From: Novosphingobium barchaimii LL02
Lineage (GTDB): Bacteria; Pseudomonadota; Alphaproteobacteria; Sphingomonadales; Sphingomonadaceae
Assembly (NCBI RefSeq): GCF_001046635.1
Contig: NZ_KQ130452.1
Coordinates: 1,356,795 to 1,413,041 of the forward strand
Reading direction: 5' to 3'
Length of the DNA: 56,247 nucleotides
Part shown: one piece after another, positions 34,626 through 43,656 of the stretch
Layout of the letters: each line of letters opens with the position of its first letter
Numbering within the stretch: the first letter of the stretch is position 1
Notes under the pieces: model-generated
Databases searched by the model: none
The model's input: only the letters and a program-made list of their open reading frames with translations
What the model was told of the DNA's origin: nothing
Program-made: the position numbers and the translations under genes

Positions 34626-35915
34626 TCAGTCCGCGAAAGGATCGCGCACGAGGATGGTATCCTCGCGCTCGGGGCTGGTGGAAACCAGCGCGACCGGGGT
34701 TTCGATCAGTTCCTGTACGCGCTGGATGTACTTGATCGCCTGTGCCGGAAGGTCGGCCCACGAACGTGCCCCTGCGGTGGTGCCCTGCCAGCCGTCCATT
34801 TCTTCGTAGATCGGCTCTACCGCAGCCTGGTCGGCGGCGTGGCTGGGGTAGTAATCCATCACCTTGCCGCGCAGACGGTAGCCGGTGCAGATCTTCACCT
34901 TCTCGAACCCGTCGAGGACATCGAGCTTGGTCAGCGCAATGCCGGTAACGCCCGAGATCGCGCAGGACTGGCGCGTCAGTACCGCGTCGAACCAGCCGCA
35001 GCGGCGCTTGCGCCCGGTGACGGTGCCGAATTCATGGCCACGCTCACCCAGGCGCTGCCCGGTCTCGTCTTCCAGTTCGGTCGGGAACGGACCGGAACCC
35101 ACGCGGGTGGTGTAAGCCTTGACGATGCCCAGCACGAAGCCGGTCGCCGAAGGGCCAAGGCCCGAACCGCTGGCCGCCGTGCCCGAAACCGTGTTCGAGC
35201 TTGTGACGAAGGGATAGGTGCCGTGGTCGACGTCGAGCAGGACGCCCTGCGCACCTTCGAACAGGATGCGCGCACCGGCCTTCTTGACCTTGTTCAGGCG
35301 GCGCCACACCGGCTCGGCAAACTGAAGCACGAAAGGCGCGATCTCGCGCAGTTCGTTGAGCAGGGCCTCGCGGTCGATCGGCGGCTGGCCGAAACCGGCG
35401 CGCAGGGCGTCGTGATGAGCGCAGAGACGGTCGAGCTGCGGCTCCATCGAGTCGAGATGGGCCAGATCGCAGACGCGCAGCGCGCGGCGGCCGACCTTGT
35501 CCTCGTAAGCCGGGCCGATACCCCGGCCCGTGGTGCCAATCTTGCCGGCGCCGGCTGCCGCTTCGCGCAGGCCATCCAGCTCGCGGTGGACGGGCAGGAT
35601 CAGCGGGCAGTTATCGGCGATGGCGAAGTTGTCGGAATTGATCTCGACGCCCTGCCCGCGCAGCTTCTCGACTTCGGACTTGAGGTGCCAGGGATCGAGC
35701 ACCACGCCGTTGCCGATGATCGACAGCGTGCCGGTGACGATGCCCGAGGGCAGCAGGCTCAGTTTGTAGACCTGTTCGCCCACGACAAGCGTGTGGCCGG
35801 CGTTATGGCCGCCCTGGAAGCGGACGACGGCGTCGGCGCGGCTTGCCAGCCAGTCGACGATCTTGCCTTTGCCCTCATCGCCCCACTGGGCGCCGATCAC
35901 GGTTACGTTGGCCAT
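34626..35915 (-). CDS. purA: Adenylosuccinate synthetase PurA
   Basis: GTP-dependent ligase joining aspartate to IMP in AMP synthesis. The 429-residue length is exactly typical. Marks are [18 protein letters not shown] (P-loop and catalytic Asp), GGHNAGHT (catalytic His), [36 protein letters not shown], and [12 protein letters not shown]. It sits downstream of hisZ, a pairing also known in other alphaproteobacteria. Confidence 0.97.
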   Translation of the reverse strand: MANVTVIGAQWGDEGKGKIVDWLASRADAVVRFQGGHNAGHTLVVGEQVYKLSLLPSGIVTGTLSIIGNGVVLDPWHLKSEVEKLRGQGVEINSDNFAIADNCPLILPVHRELDGLREAAAGAGKIGTTGRGIGPAYEDKVGRRALRVCDLAHLDSMEPQLDRLCAHHDALRAGFGQPPIDREALLNELREIAPFVLQFAEPVWRRLNKVKKAGARILFEGAQGVLLDVDHGTYPFVTSSNTVSGTAASGSGLGPSATGFVLGIVKAYTTRVGSGPFPTELEDETGQRLGERGHEFGTVTGRKRRCGWFDAVLTRQSCAISGVTGIALTKLDVLDGFEKVKICTGYRLRGKVMDYYPSHAADQAAVEPIYEEMDGWQGTTAGARSWADLPAQAIKYIQRVQELIETPVALVSTSPEREDTILVRDPFAD

Positions 35916-36062
35916 GGATATGCTCCTCCACCCTGCCCAGGCGGATCCGGTGACGCCCTTCGACAGGACTCGGCGAAACGGATGAGTTGATGGGGCATTG
36001 TGCCCCGGCTTTTCGCCCCGCGCCCTAAGGCGTAGGCGGCGGGGTAGTCAAGACCCAGCTTG

Positions 36063-36089
36063 GCCGTCCCGGAACGGGTCCGGGACGGC
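36063..36089. repeat. Palindrome between hisZ and purA
   Basis: GCCGTCCCGGA-ACGGG-TCCGGGACGGC: perfect 11-base arms, a few bases after the hisZ stop. The core is shared with the palindrome at 1520-1546. It may attenuate or stabilise the hisZ-purA transcript. Confidence 0.6.
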
Positions 36090-36094
36090 AGCAG

Positions 36095-37219
36095 TCAGAT
36101 TTCCAGTGCCTCGCCGCTTTCGAGGCGGTGCGAGCAGCCCAGTGCGACGGCGTCATCGCCCTCGCTCAAAGCCGCCACGGTGATCCAGCCGATCGCCCGC
36201 TGGCGCGCCGCCACTTCGCGGTCGTGCCCGAGCGGGAGGAATAGCTTGCGTTCCTCGCTGCTGCCCGAGACGAGCACGTCGATCAGCCGATCGGGATAGA
36301 GCGAGAAGCCGGTGGCCGGCTCGGGATCTAGCCCCGCGCCGCCGAGAATCGCGTATGTACCGCCGCGCCCCATGCTGCCGGGGATACCGTCCGCATAGAT
36401 CGTGAAGCCCAGCCATGACTGGTATTCGAAGCCATGCCGTTCGGACGGGTCCAGCGTCAGGCGGGCCTTGTCGCTCACACGCGCGGCGATAGCGCGCAGT
36501 CCGGCGATGCGGCTGGCCAGAACGCCGTCCACGTCGAAAGCCGCAAGCCTCTCGATCGCGGCGTCGAACGGACCGACCGCATAGAGCAGCGGCAGGTACG
36601 TCTCGCCGCCAGCGTCGACCAGCCCACCTGCATCCTTGGAATCGAGCATCCGGCGCACCGCCTCGATGTTCGCGGCGGGAAGCGGCAGGGCCTCGGCGCT
36701 CAGGGTGTCGACGAGGTCGGGCAGCGTGAAGTCGACCGAAACGCCGGTGGCACCCGCGGCCCGGAGGGTTTCGATGGCCAGTTCGACGATCTCGGCTACG
36801 GCGTCGATCGAATCGGTGCCGATCAGTTCGGCGCCCAGCTGCAACCGCTCACGCGCGGGGTCGAGGCCGTCGCCCTTCACGGTGACAACCTGCCCGGAAT
36901 AGGAAAGCCGCAGCGGGCGCGGCGCCTGTGCCAGGCCGGTCGCGGCAATGCGTGCCACTTGCGCGGTGATGTCCGAACGCAGCGCGAGGGTGCGCAGCGA
37001 AACCGGGTCCATGAAGCGGAACATGCGGCGCACCTGCACACCGGCCATACGGCTGGCCAGCGCCTTCTCGAATTCGAGCACAGGCGTCTCGACCCGCGTA
37101 TAGCCGTGGCTTGCAAGTACGTCGTGCGCGGCGCGGCGCACGGCCTGCGAGGCCCATGCCTGCTGCGGAAGTCGGTCGCCCAGTCCCTCGGGCAGAAGAT
37201 CGCGGTCGTTTTCCTGCAT
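36095..37219 (-). CDS. hisZ: ATP phosphoribosyltransferase regulatory subunit HisZ
   Basis: Histidyl-tRNA-synthetase paralogue that lacks aminoacylation activity and is needed by short-form HisG in the first step of histidine synthesis. The 374-residue protein begins with LLPEGLGDRLPQQAWASQAVRRAAHDVLASHGYTRVETPVLEFEKAL and has the motif 2-like RMFRFMDPVSLRTLALRSDITAQVARIA and the late GSMGRGGTYAILGGAG. There is no C-terminal anticodon-binding domain, as expected for HisZ. No hisG is adjacent in the window. Confidence 0.92.
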   Translation of the reverse strand: MQENDRDLLPEGLGDRLPQQAWASQAVRRAAHDVLASHGYTRVETPVLEFEKALASRMAGVQVRRMFRFMDPVSLRTLALRSDITAQVARIAATGLAQAPRPLRLSYSGQVVTVKGDGLDPARERLQLGAELIGTDSIDAVAEIVELAIETLRAAGATGVSVDFTLPDLVDTLSAEALPLPAANIEAVRRMLDSKDAGGLVDAGGETYLPLLYAVGPFDAAIERLAAFDVDGVLASRIAGLRAIAARVSDKARLTLDPSERHGFEYQSWLGFTIYADGIPGSMGRGGTYAILGGAGLDPEPATGFSLYPDRLIDVLVSGSSEERKLFLPLGHDREVAARQRAIGWITVAALSEGDDAVALGCSHRLESGEALEI

Positions 37220-37316
37220 AATGCGCGCGCCCTTAGCGGGATGGTGCGGGAATGTCGAATGGGTTGGCGCATGGCCCTCGCGTGACAGGCCATGCGCAGC
37301 GTCCTTCCCGCCGCGA

Positions 37317-39008
37317 TCAGGCCAGCTGGTTGCCCAGCCCCGCAGCGTGCTTCGCCGCGATCCAACCGAAGGTCATCGACGGCCCCACGCTCGCCCCGGC
37401 GCCAGGGTAGACGCGGCCCATCGGCGAGGCGGTGGTGACGCCGCAGGCATAGAGCCCCGCGATCACCGAGCCGTCCTCACGCAATACGCGCGAATCGCAG
37501 TCGCAGACCACGCCGCCATAAGTGCCCACGTCGCCGGGAACGATGGGGATGGCGTAAAACGGTCCTTTCTCGATCGTGCCCATGCACTGGTTCGGCCCGT
37601 CCTTGAAAAAGGGGTCGCCCAGCCAGTTGTCATAAGCGCGCACGCCGCGCTGGAAATCCTCGTCCCGCCCGCCGCGCACGAAGCCGTTCCAGCGCTCCAC
37701 GGTGTCCTTGAGCGCATCGGCGGGCACGTCGATCAACGCGCCCAGGGCCTCGACGGTGTCGGCCCGGCGCATCCAGCCCGAAGCAACCCACTGGGCCATA
37801 TTCTTCTTGGCAGTGCCCCTGCCGGCGACGGCATATTCGTCCATGTACTGCTGGTCCATGATCGCCCAGCTGGGGATCGCGGGAACGGTGCGATTGCGCA
37901 CCAGCATGTTCTCGCAGAACTCCTCGTAGGAACCGCCCTCGTTCATGTACCGCACCCCGGTCTGGTCGACCTGGATGGCGTGGGGTTTGCCGGTCGTGCT
38001 CTGGGTGCCGGGCTTGACGTAGTCGGTGTCCCAGCCGGGCGCCTCGGTCATCTGGAAGCCCACCATCTGGTCCATCTGCGCCAGCTGCGCGCCCTTTGCG
38101 GCCAGTTCTACATGCATGTCGCCGGTATCGCTCTCGATCCCGTTGGACCACTTTGAATGCGTGCCGGGCATGTGCTGATCGCGCATGGCCTGGTTCATCG
38201 AAAAACCGCCTGCATTCATCAGCACGCCCAGCTTCGCGCCGACACGCCAGGGCCGGCCGTCCCGGACGGTGACGACACCCACCGCCCGGTCGCCGTCCAT
38301 GATGACTTCGCTGACGGGAGAGTCGGTGCGGATCTGCGCCGCCTCCTTCTCCAGCACCGCCTTGAGCATCCGCCCCTGCAGCGCTGCTCCGGCGGTGACC
38401 CAGTGCTTGCCGGTCAGCTTGCCGGCGACGACCTTGAGCGCGATCTTGAAGAACAGCCGCTTGATCGCCCAGGAATGTCTCATGAACGGCAGCTTCATCC
38501 CGTCGTCGAGCCGGACGGGCACTTCGAGGAAGCCCTGTCGCAGCTTCGGCGCCCATTCCTTGCCGAGCTGGTTCTTGTCGAATGGCAGCGCGGTGACGGT
38601 GCGGCTGGTCTTCACGCCGCCGGGAAGCTCGTCGTAATAGTCAGGCCAGAAGGTAGATCCGCGTTCCATCCTCACGCCTTGCGCCACGATGAAGTCGAGC
38701 ATCTTCGGCGCTTCGACCGCGTATGCACGGCGGCGCGCGGGACTGGTGCCCGGCGAATCCGGCCCATCGGGAACCACTGCGTCGAGATACTGGCAGGCCT
38801 TTTCGAGGCTATCCTCGCCCGGGTCCATGAAACGGTTGCCGGGTATCCACATCACCCCGCCCGACTTGCAGGTGGTGCCGCCCACCCACGGCGCCTTTTC
38901 GAGGATGACGGCCGACTTGCCCGCCTGCTTCATCAGCAGCGCCGAGGCCATCGAACCTGCACCGCTGCCCACGACCACCCAGTCGAAAGTCTCGTCGAAC
39001 TGCGTCAT
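37317..39008 (-). CDS. FAD-binding dehydrogenase, 3-ketosteroid Delta1-dehydrogenase (KstD)-like
   Basis: A 563-residue flavoprotein. FAD-binding: VVVGSGAGSMASALLMKQAGKSAVILEKAPWVGGTT, and the C-terminal GVTTASPMGRVYPGAGASVGPSMTFGWIAAKHAA. The latter carries the YPGAG motif of KstD enzymes, and GPFYAIPIVPGDVGTYGG is the usual substrate-domain block. KstD dehydrogenates ring A of 3-ketosteroids, but close relatives act on other cyclic ketones, so the substrate is unproven. The ATG at 39008 has AGAGGA nine bases upstream. It is divergent from a crotonase gene with a 211-base shared upstream region. Confidence 0.82.
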   Translation of the reverse strand: MTQFDETFDWVVVGSGAGSMASALLMKQAGKSAVILEKAPWVGGTTCKSGGVMWIPGNRFMDPGEDSLEKACQYLDAVVPDGPDSPGTSPARRRAYAVEAPKMLDFIVAQGVRMERGSTFWPDYYDELPGGVKTSRTVTALPFDKNQLGKEWAPKLRQGFLEVPVRLDDGMKLPFMRHSWAIKRLFFKIALKVVAGKLTGKHWVTAGAALQGRMLKAVLEKEAAQIRTDSPVSEVIMDGDRAVGVVTVRDGRPWRVGAKLGVLMNAGGFSMNQAMRDQHMPGTHSKWSNGIESDTGDMHVELAAKGAQLAQMDQMVGFQMTEAPGWDTDYVKPGTQSTTGKPHAIQVDQTGVRYMNEGGSYEEFCENMLVRNRTVPAIPSWAIMDQQYMDEYAVAGRGTAKKNMAQWVASGWMRRADTVEALGALIDVPADALKDTVERWNGFVRGGRDEDFQRGVRAYDNWLGDPFFKDGPNQCMGTIEKGPFYAIPIVPGDVGTYGGVVCDCDSRVLREDGSVIAGLYACGVTTASPMGRVYPGAGASVGPSMTFGWIAAKHAAGLGNQLA

Positions 39009-39219
39009 CGTAGCTATTCCTCTCATCCGTGATGCCGCGCTGCTGCGCATGCGTTCAACACGGGGATAGATCGGACTTCGCGGACTTTGGCAACGCCGGA
39101 CAAGCCTGCGGATGCAGGTTTCGCCGGAGCGAAGGATTACACTTGCCGTCGCGTTTTCGTGTGCCCTTGCAAGGCCGTCTGCCTATGAGGTGAACCGCAA
39201 GAGAGGAAAACCCGCCGCA

Positions 39220-40029
39220 ATGACCGAAACCGTGCCCGCACTGCCCGTTTTGAGCACCATCACCATGGCTCGCGAAGGACGGCTGCTGCGCATGACACTT
39301 AGCCGGCCCGAGGCGCTGAACGCGATAAACCTGGCGCTGCACGATGACCTCGCCGAGGCGATGTGGTTCGCGCAGGTCGACACCGGCTCCGACGTCATCT
39401 TGCTGACCGGCGCAGGCCGCGCGTTCTCCGCCGGGGGCGACCTTGGCCATATCGAGCGCAATGCCAGGAACCCGCACCTGTTCGACCACGAGACGCGCGT
39501 CGCCAAGCGCATCGTCTCGACCCTGCTCGACATCGACAAGCCGGTGGTATGCCGGTTGAACGGCCATGCGGTGGGGCTTGGCGCAACGCTGGCCCTGCTG
39601 TGCGACGTGATTTTCGCAGCCGAAGGGGCGAAGATCGGGGACCCGCATGTGGGCCTCGGCCTTGTGGCCGGGGATGGCGGCGCGGTGATCTGGGCCCAGC
39701 GCATCGGCCTGACCCGCGCCAAAGAATACCTGCTGACCGGCGACCTGCTCACCGCGAGCAAGGCAGCCGAGATCGGCCTGATCAACCACTGCGTCCCGCT
39801 GGAAGAACTCGACGCACGGGTCGACGCCTTCTGTGCCAGGCTGCTGGGCGGCGCGACGGGCGCTATTCGCGCGACCAAGATTCTCACCAACATCGAGCTC
39901 AAGCGGCTGGCGACTGCGCTGATGGACGCAGGCATTGCCTATGAAAGCGTGTCGGTACGCAGCGCGGACCACCTGGAGGGCATCCAGGCTCTAAAAGAGA
40001 AGCGGCCCCCGAAATTTACGGGCCGGTGA
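39220..40029 (+). CDS. Enoyl-CoA hydratase/isomerase (crotonase) family protein
   Basis: A 269-residue crotonase. The oxyanion-hole segments are FSAGGDLGHIE and GHAVGLGATLALLCD; the active-site region reads GDPHVGLGLVAGDGGAVIWAQRIGL. Asp stands where the first catalytic Glu of rat crotonase lies and a second Glu is not evident, so hydratase activity is uncertain and isomerase or other chemistry is possible. The ATG at 39220 has GAGAGGA upstream. Its divergence from the KstD-like gene suggests a shared degradative pathway for an alicyclic or steroid-like substrate. Confidence 0.85.
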   Translation: MTETVPALPVLSTITMAREGRLLRMTLSRPEALNAINLALHDDLAEAMWFAQVDTGSDVILLTGAGRAFSAGGDLGHIERNARNPHLFDHETRVAKRIVSTLLDIDKPVVCRLNGHAVGLGATLALLCDVIFAAEGAKIGDPHVGLGLVAGDGGAVIWAQRIGLTRAKEYLLTGDLLTASKAAEIGLINHCVPLEELDARVDAFCARLLGGATGAIRATKILTNIELKRLATALMDAGIAYESVSVRSADHLEGIQALKEKRPPKFTGR

Positions 40030-40121
40030 TGCCAGCGGTGGGTTTGGTTGCGGGGTAGAGTGAACTCTCCTTCAGCCCGGCGAACCGCCATCTCCCTATT
40101 TTTTCAAAGCGGGGGCTCGGA

Positions 40122-41519
40122 TCAACTTTCCGCGAACGTGTAGGGCTGCGCAGCCCGACGATAGTCGTCGGCCAGCACATCACGGCCGATTGGCGGGACC
40201 GACCGAGCTGTGCATTCGGCACGCTGGCACAAACGGCAGGTAACGCCGATCGGCGTGGTCGGCGCGCTTACCGGATCGACTTTGGCGGCGTAAACCAGCC
40301 GTCCCGCATGTTCGGCTGCACAGGCCAGCGCGACGGCGCGAACCACGCGGGGCGCGCCGTACCCAGCAGCCCCGCCGGTGACAGTGCGGGCGATCGAGAA
40401 GAAGCGCTCGCCGCCCGGCAATTCCAGCCACTGCGTCGCGATTTCGCCGGGACGGCGAAAGACCTGGTGGACGCTCCACAAGGGGCACCCTCCCCCATGC
40501 GCGGCAAAGGGAAAACCCGCGCCGTCGAGGCGTTTGGACACGTTGCCCGCCTCGTCCACCCGGATGAAGAAGAAGCCGACGCGCTCCTCGCCGGGGCGCT
40601 GAAGCGTAGTGAGGCGGTGGGCGACCTGCTCGAAACTGGCGCCAAACAGCGCACAAAGCGCGTCGATATCATAGCCGCGTTGTTCCACCGCGCGGGCAAA
40701 GCGGCCATAGGGCATGACGATCGCGGCAGCTGCATAGCCCGCCAGCGCGCGCAACAGCAGCGTGGCAGTGGTGCGGCTGGTAAAACTCTCGGTGCGAATC
40801 GACTGCTTGATTTCGGCACGAAGCGCGGTGTGGGCTATGTGCGTGGCGATCTGGAACATGCGGCTGGCGCTGTCGAGCGTATCGGCGATCAGCAGCTGCT
40901 GGTTGTGCCGGTCGAACCGGCGCAGCGATTCCATCAACACCTCTGGCGGCAGGAAGCGCACGCGCACACCCTTCTCGGCCAGCCACGCGGTGGCCCCGCC
41001 GGCCTTGTCGATCTCTGCCGCAAGTTCCTCGGCGCGTTGGTCCAGCACGTGGAAGTAATTGCGCGCGCTGGCAAGAAAACGCTGAGCCTCACGCACCGGT
41101 TCGTTCTCGTCCGCGCGCGGCCCGGCGGCGCGCTGTTCGGCCAGTGCCTGCGCCTCGCGCGTATAGGCCTGGTGCAGCCGCAGCAGCGCCTCGGACACGC
41201 CGGGGAAGCTGGTGGCAAGATCTGCGACTTCCAGCGCAGGCAGGTCGATATCGGCGAAGATGGGATCGCGCAGCACTTTGTTCAGGCGGCGGGCGTAGTC
41301 CTCTCCATCGTCCCCGGCGATGTCCGCGATATCGAGCCGGTAGGTGCGCGCCAGACGCAGCAGCATGTCAGCCGTGACGGGCCGCTGATTGCGCTCGATC
41401 AGCGCGACGTAGCTGGGCGAAATCTCGAGATCGCCCGCCATAGCTTGCTGGGTAAGGCCAAGTTCCCGGCGCAGGCGGCGCAGCCTTGGACCAAGGTATA
41501 AGGGACGGTTTTCTGCCAT
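40122..41519 (-). CDS. ScfR/RamB-family regulator of acetate and fatty-acid metabolism
   Basis: A 465-residue regulator with three parts: an XRE helix-turn-helix (residues 9-65, LGPRLRRLRRELGLTQQAMAGDLEISPSYVALIERNQRPVT), a central IrrE/ImmA-like domain (AEKGVRVRFLPPEVL...AHTALRAEIKQSIR), and the C-terminal RamB domain (LCALFGASFEQVAHRLTTLQRPG...) with the Cys motif CRLCQRAECTAR. RamB and ScfR bind CoA intermediates and control isocitrate lyase and propionate genes. The gene is divergent from aceA, so direct control of the glyoxylate shunt is very likely. Confidence 0.9.
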   Translation of the reverse strand: MAENRPLYLGPRLRRLRRELGLTQQAMAGDLEISPSYVALIERNQRPVTADMLLRLARTYRLDIADIAGDDGEDYARRLNKVLRDPIFADIDLPALEVADLATSFPGVSEALLRLHQAYTREAQALAEQRAAGPRADENEPVREAQRFLASARNYFHVLDQRAEELAAEIDKAGGATAWLAEKGVRVRFLPPEVLMESLRRFDRHNQQLLIADTLDSASRMFQIATHIAHTALRAEIKQSIRTESFTSRTTATLLLRALAGYAAAAIVMPYGRFARAVEQRGYDIDALCALFGASFEQVAHRLTTLQRPGEERVGFFFIRVDEAGNVSKRLDGAGFPFAAHGGGCPLWSVHQVFRRPGEIATQWLELPGGERFFSIARTVTGGAAGYGAPRVVRAVALACAAEHAGRLVYAAKVDPVSAPTTPIGVTCRLCQRAECTARSVPPIGRDVLADDYRRAAQPYTFAES

Positions 41520-41548
41520 TACCGCCCCACCCTGTCAGGACAGCACAA

Positions 41549-41571
41549 CTTTACAAGGAAAATCTGTAAAG
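41549..41571. promoter_or_regulatory. Probable ScfR/RamB operator before aceA
   Basis: CTTTACA-N9-TGTAAAG, a perfect 7-base inverted repeat in the 150-base space between the divergent regulator and aceA. A TTGACA (41573-41578) begins two bases later and could be the -35 of the aceA promoter, so a bound regulator would affect both genes. A single CTTGCAA half-site lies at about 41586. Confidence 0.62.
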
Positions 41572-41669
41572 ATTGACAACAGCACCTTGCAAGCCATTCC
41601 GGCTCGCTAAATTTGCGACTAGCTGAAGGTCATCGAACGAAACATCCTTCCGCGAGAGGACCCTCCATC

Positions 41670-43256
41670 GTGACCTACCAGAGCAAGATCATCGAAGCCG
41701 GAAAGGCCATCGGCGCCGAAGCCCACTGGAACGGGATCGAGCCGGAAACGGTCGCCCGCATGCGCATGCAGAACCGGTTCCAGACCGGCCTCGACATCGC
41801 CCGCTACACCGCGCGCATCATGCGTGAGGACATGGCCGCCTATGACCAGGACCCCGCCAACTACACCCAGTCGCTGGGCTGCTGGCACGGGTTCATCGGT
41901 CAGCAGAAAATGATTTCCATCAAGAAGCACTTCGGCACAACCAAGCGCCGTTACCTGTACCTGTCGGGCTGGATGGTCGCCGCCCTGCGCAGCGAGTTCG
42001 GCCCCCTGCCCGACCAGTCGATGCACGAGAAGACTTCGGTCCCCGCACTGATCGAGGAACTCTACACCTTCCTGCGCCAAGCCGATGCGCGCGAGATGGG
42101 CATGATGTTCCGCGACCTCGACAAGGCCCGCGAAAGCGGCGACGAAATGGAAGCCAAGCGCCTGGAACACGCGCTCGACACGTATGAAACGCATGTCGTC
42201 CCCATCGTCGCCGATATCGACGCCGGGTTCGGCAATGCCGAGGCGACGTACCTGCTCGCCAAGAAGTTCATCGAGGCGGGCGCCTGCTGCATCCAGATCG
42301 AGAACCAGGTTTCGGACGAGAAGCAGTGCGGCCACCAGGACGGCAAGGTCACGGTTCCGCACGAGGACTTCATCGCGAAGATCCGCGCGGTGCGCTACGC
42401 CTTCATGGAACTGGGCGTGGACGAGGGCCTGATAGTTGCCCGCACCGACTCACTCGGCGCCGGCCTGACCAAGCAGATCGCCGTCACCAGCGAAGCCGGC
42501 GACATCGGCGACCAGTACAACTCGTACCTCGACTGCGAGGAAGTGTCCGCGATCGGCCACGGCGACGTTTTGATCAGCCGCGACGGCAAGCTGCTCAAGC
42601 CCAGGCGCCTGGCCAGCAACCTGTTCCAGTTCCGCCCCGGCACCGGTGAGGACCGCTGCGTGCTCGATTGCATCCACGCTCTTGAAAACGGCGCGGACCT
42701 GCTGTGGATCGAAACTGAGAAGCCGCACATCGGCCAGATCGGCGGCATGGTCAGCCGCATCCGCGAGGTGATCCCGAATGCCAAGCTGGTCTACAACAAC
42801 TCGCCCAGCTTCAACTGGACGCTCAATTTCCGCCAGCAGGTTCATGACGCCTGGGAAACGGCGGGCAAGGACGTCTCGGCTTTCGATCGGGCCCGCCTGA
42901 TGAGCATCGACTATGACGGCACCGAACTGGCGGACGAAGCCGACGAGCGCATCCGTACCTTCCAGAAGGACTCGGCACGCGAGGCAGGGATCTTTCACCA
43001 CCTCATCACCCTGCCGACTTACCACACCGCGGCGTTGTCGACCGACAATCTTGCGAAGGAATACTTCGGGGACGCCGGCATGCTGGGTTACGTCAAGGGC
43101 GTGCAACGTCAGGAAATCCGCCAGGGCATCGCCTGCGTGAAGCACCAGAACATGGCGGGCTCCGACATGGGTGATGACCACAAGGAATACTTCGCCGGCG
43201 AGGCTGCCCTGAAGGCGGGCGGCACGCACAACACGATGAATCAGTTCGCCGCGTAA
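41670..43256 (+). CDS. aceA: Isocitrate lyase AceA
   Basis: Cleaves isocitrate to glyoxylate and succinate in the glyoxylate shunt, needed for growth on acetate or fatty acids. At 528 residues it belongs to the longer ICL class also found in Pseudomonas. The catalytic loop is EKQCGHQDGKV (Cys nucleophile); DIDAGFGNAEATY binds Mg, and YNNSPSFNW is the substrate-binding block. The GTG at 41670 has GAGAGGA nine bases upstream; the ATG 57 bases earlier lacks this. A hairpin and a 56-residue gene follow. Confidence 0.95.
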   Translation: MTYQSKIIEAGKAIGAEAHWNGIEPETVARMRMQNRFQTGLDIARYTARIMREDMAAYDQDPANYTQSLGCWHGFIGQQKMISIKKHFGTTKRRYLYLSGWMVAALRSEFGPLPDQSMHEKTSVPALIEELYTFLRQADAREMGMMFRDLDKARESGDEMEAKRLEHALDTYETHVVPIVADIDAGFGNAEATYLLAKKFIEAGACCIQIENQVSDEKQCGHQDGKVTVPHEDFIAKIRAVRYAFMELGVDEGLIVARTDSLGAGLTKQIAVTSEAGDIGDQYNSYLDCEEVSAIGHGDVLISRDGKLLKPRRLASNLFQFRPGTGEDRCVLDCIHALENGADLLWIETEKPHIGQIGGMVSRIREVIPNAKLVYNNSPSFNWTLNFRQQVHDAWETAGKDVSAFDRARLMSIDYDGTELADEADERIRTFQKDSAREAGIFHHLITLPTYHTAALSTDNLAKEYFGDAGMLGYVKGVQRQEIRQGIACVKHQNMAGSDMGDDHKEYFAGEAALKAGGTHNTMNQFAA

Positions 43257-43272
43257 CAGGTTGAGACGAACG

Positions 43273-43291
43273 CCCGGAGACAGTCTCCGGG
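43273..43291 (+). promoter_or_regulatory. Intercistronic hairpin between aceA and the small gene
   Basis: CCCGGAGAC-A-GTCTCCGGG, perfect 9-base arms, 16 bases after the aceA stop and without a T-run. It may protect the aceA mRNA 3' end or lower expression of the next gene. Confidence 0.45.
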
Positions 43292-43333
43292 TGACTTGGG
43301 GAAGCTCCCCGCAAAGCAAGGAAAGGAATGACC

Positions 43334-43504
43334 ATGACCACCATGACGACCGAACCGGCCCGCGCCCGCGCGGTGCTTTCGAACCAGGACTTCAAACTCC
43401 TTCAGGAAGCTGTCCTGTTCTACCTCAAGGCGCACGAGGATGATCCGATCTCGTCCACGTACTCCAATCTCTATCATCGCCTCGGCAGCGCCGCGCGCCG
43501 CTGA
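43334..43504 (+). CDS. Small conserved-looking protein downstream of aceA
   Basis: Fifty-six residues: MTTMTTEPARARAVLSNQDF, then a helical region (KLLQEAVLFYLKAHEDD) and a Tyr/Ser-rich end. AAAGGA lies six bases before the ATG at 43334 (an in-frame ATG at 43328 is too close to it). A terminator follows. I know no function; the position suggests co-transcription with aceA, perhaps as a modulator of the glyoxylate shunt. The call rests on ribosome binding site, codon pattern and clean operon structure. Confidence 0.6.
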   Translation: MTTMTTEPARARAVLSNQDFKLLQEAVLFYLKAHEDDPISSTYSNLYHRLGSAARR

Positions 43505-43532
43505 AGCATTAGTTTTCCTGGGGAGGAAAGCT

Positions 43533-43561
43533 TGGCCCGTCGCACCATGTGCGGCGGGCCA
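43533..43561 (+). terminator. Terminator after the aceA unit
   Basis: TGGCCCG-T-CGCAC-CAT-GTGCG-G-CGGGCCA: a 13-bp stem with one internal T/G mismatch and a 3-base loop, followed by TTTCG. Confidence 0.7.
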
Positions 43562-43656
43562 TTTCGCTAGATTAGAACCGATTCGGACCAGCTTGTCTGC
43601 CGATCCGGTACAAACGATTTAAGCCACATTAAAGATTGCCGCGTTACAATTTCGTC

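Noticed and set aside
37317-40029. Calling the KstD-like and crotonase genes, the Rieske gene and the P450 together a steroid degradation cluster.
   Set aside because: They lie in four separate places and no ring-cleavage, side-chain or Mce transport genes are present; the families also serve other substrates.
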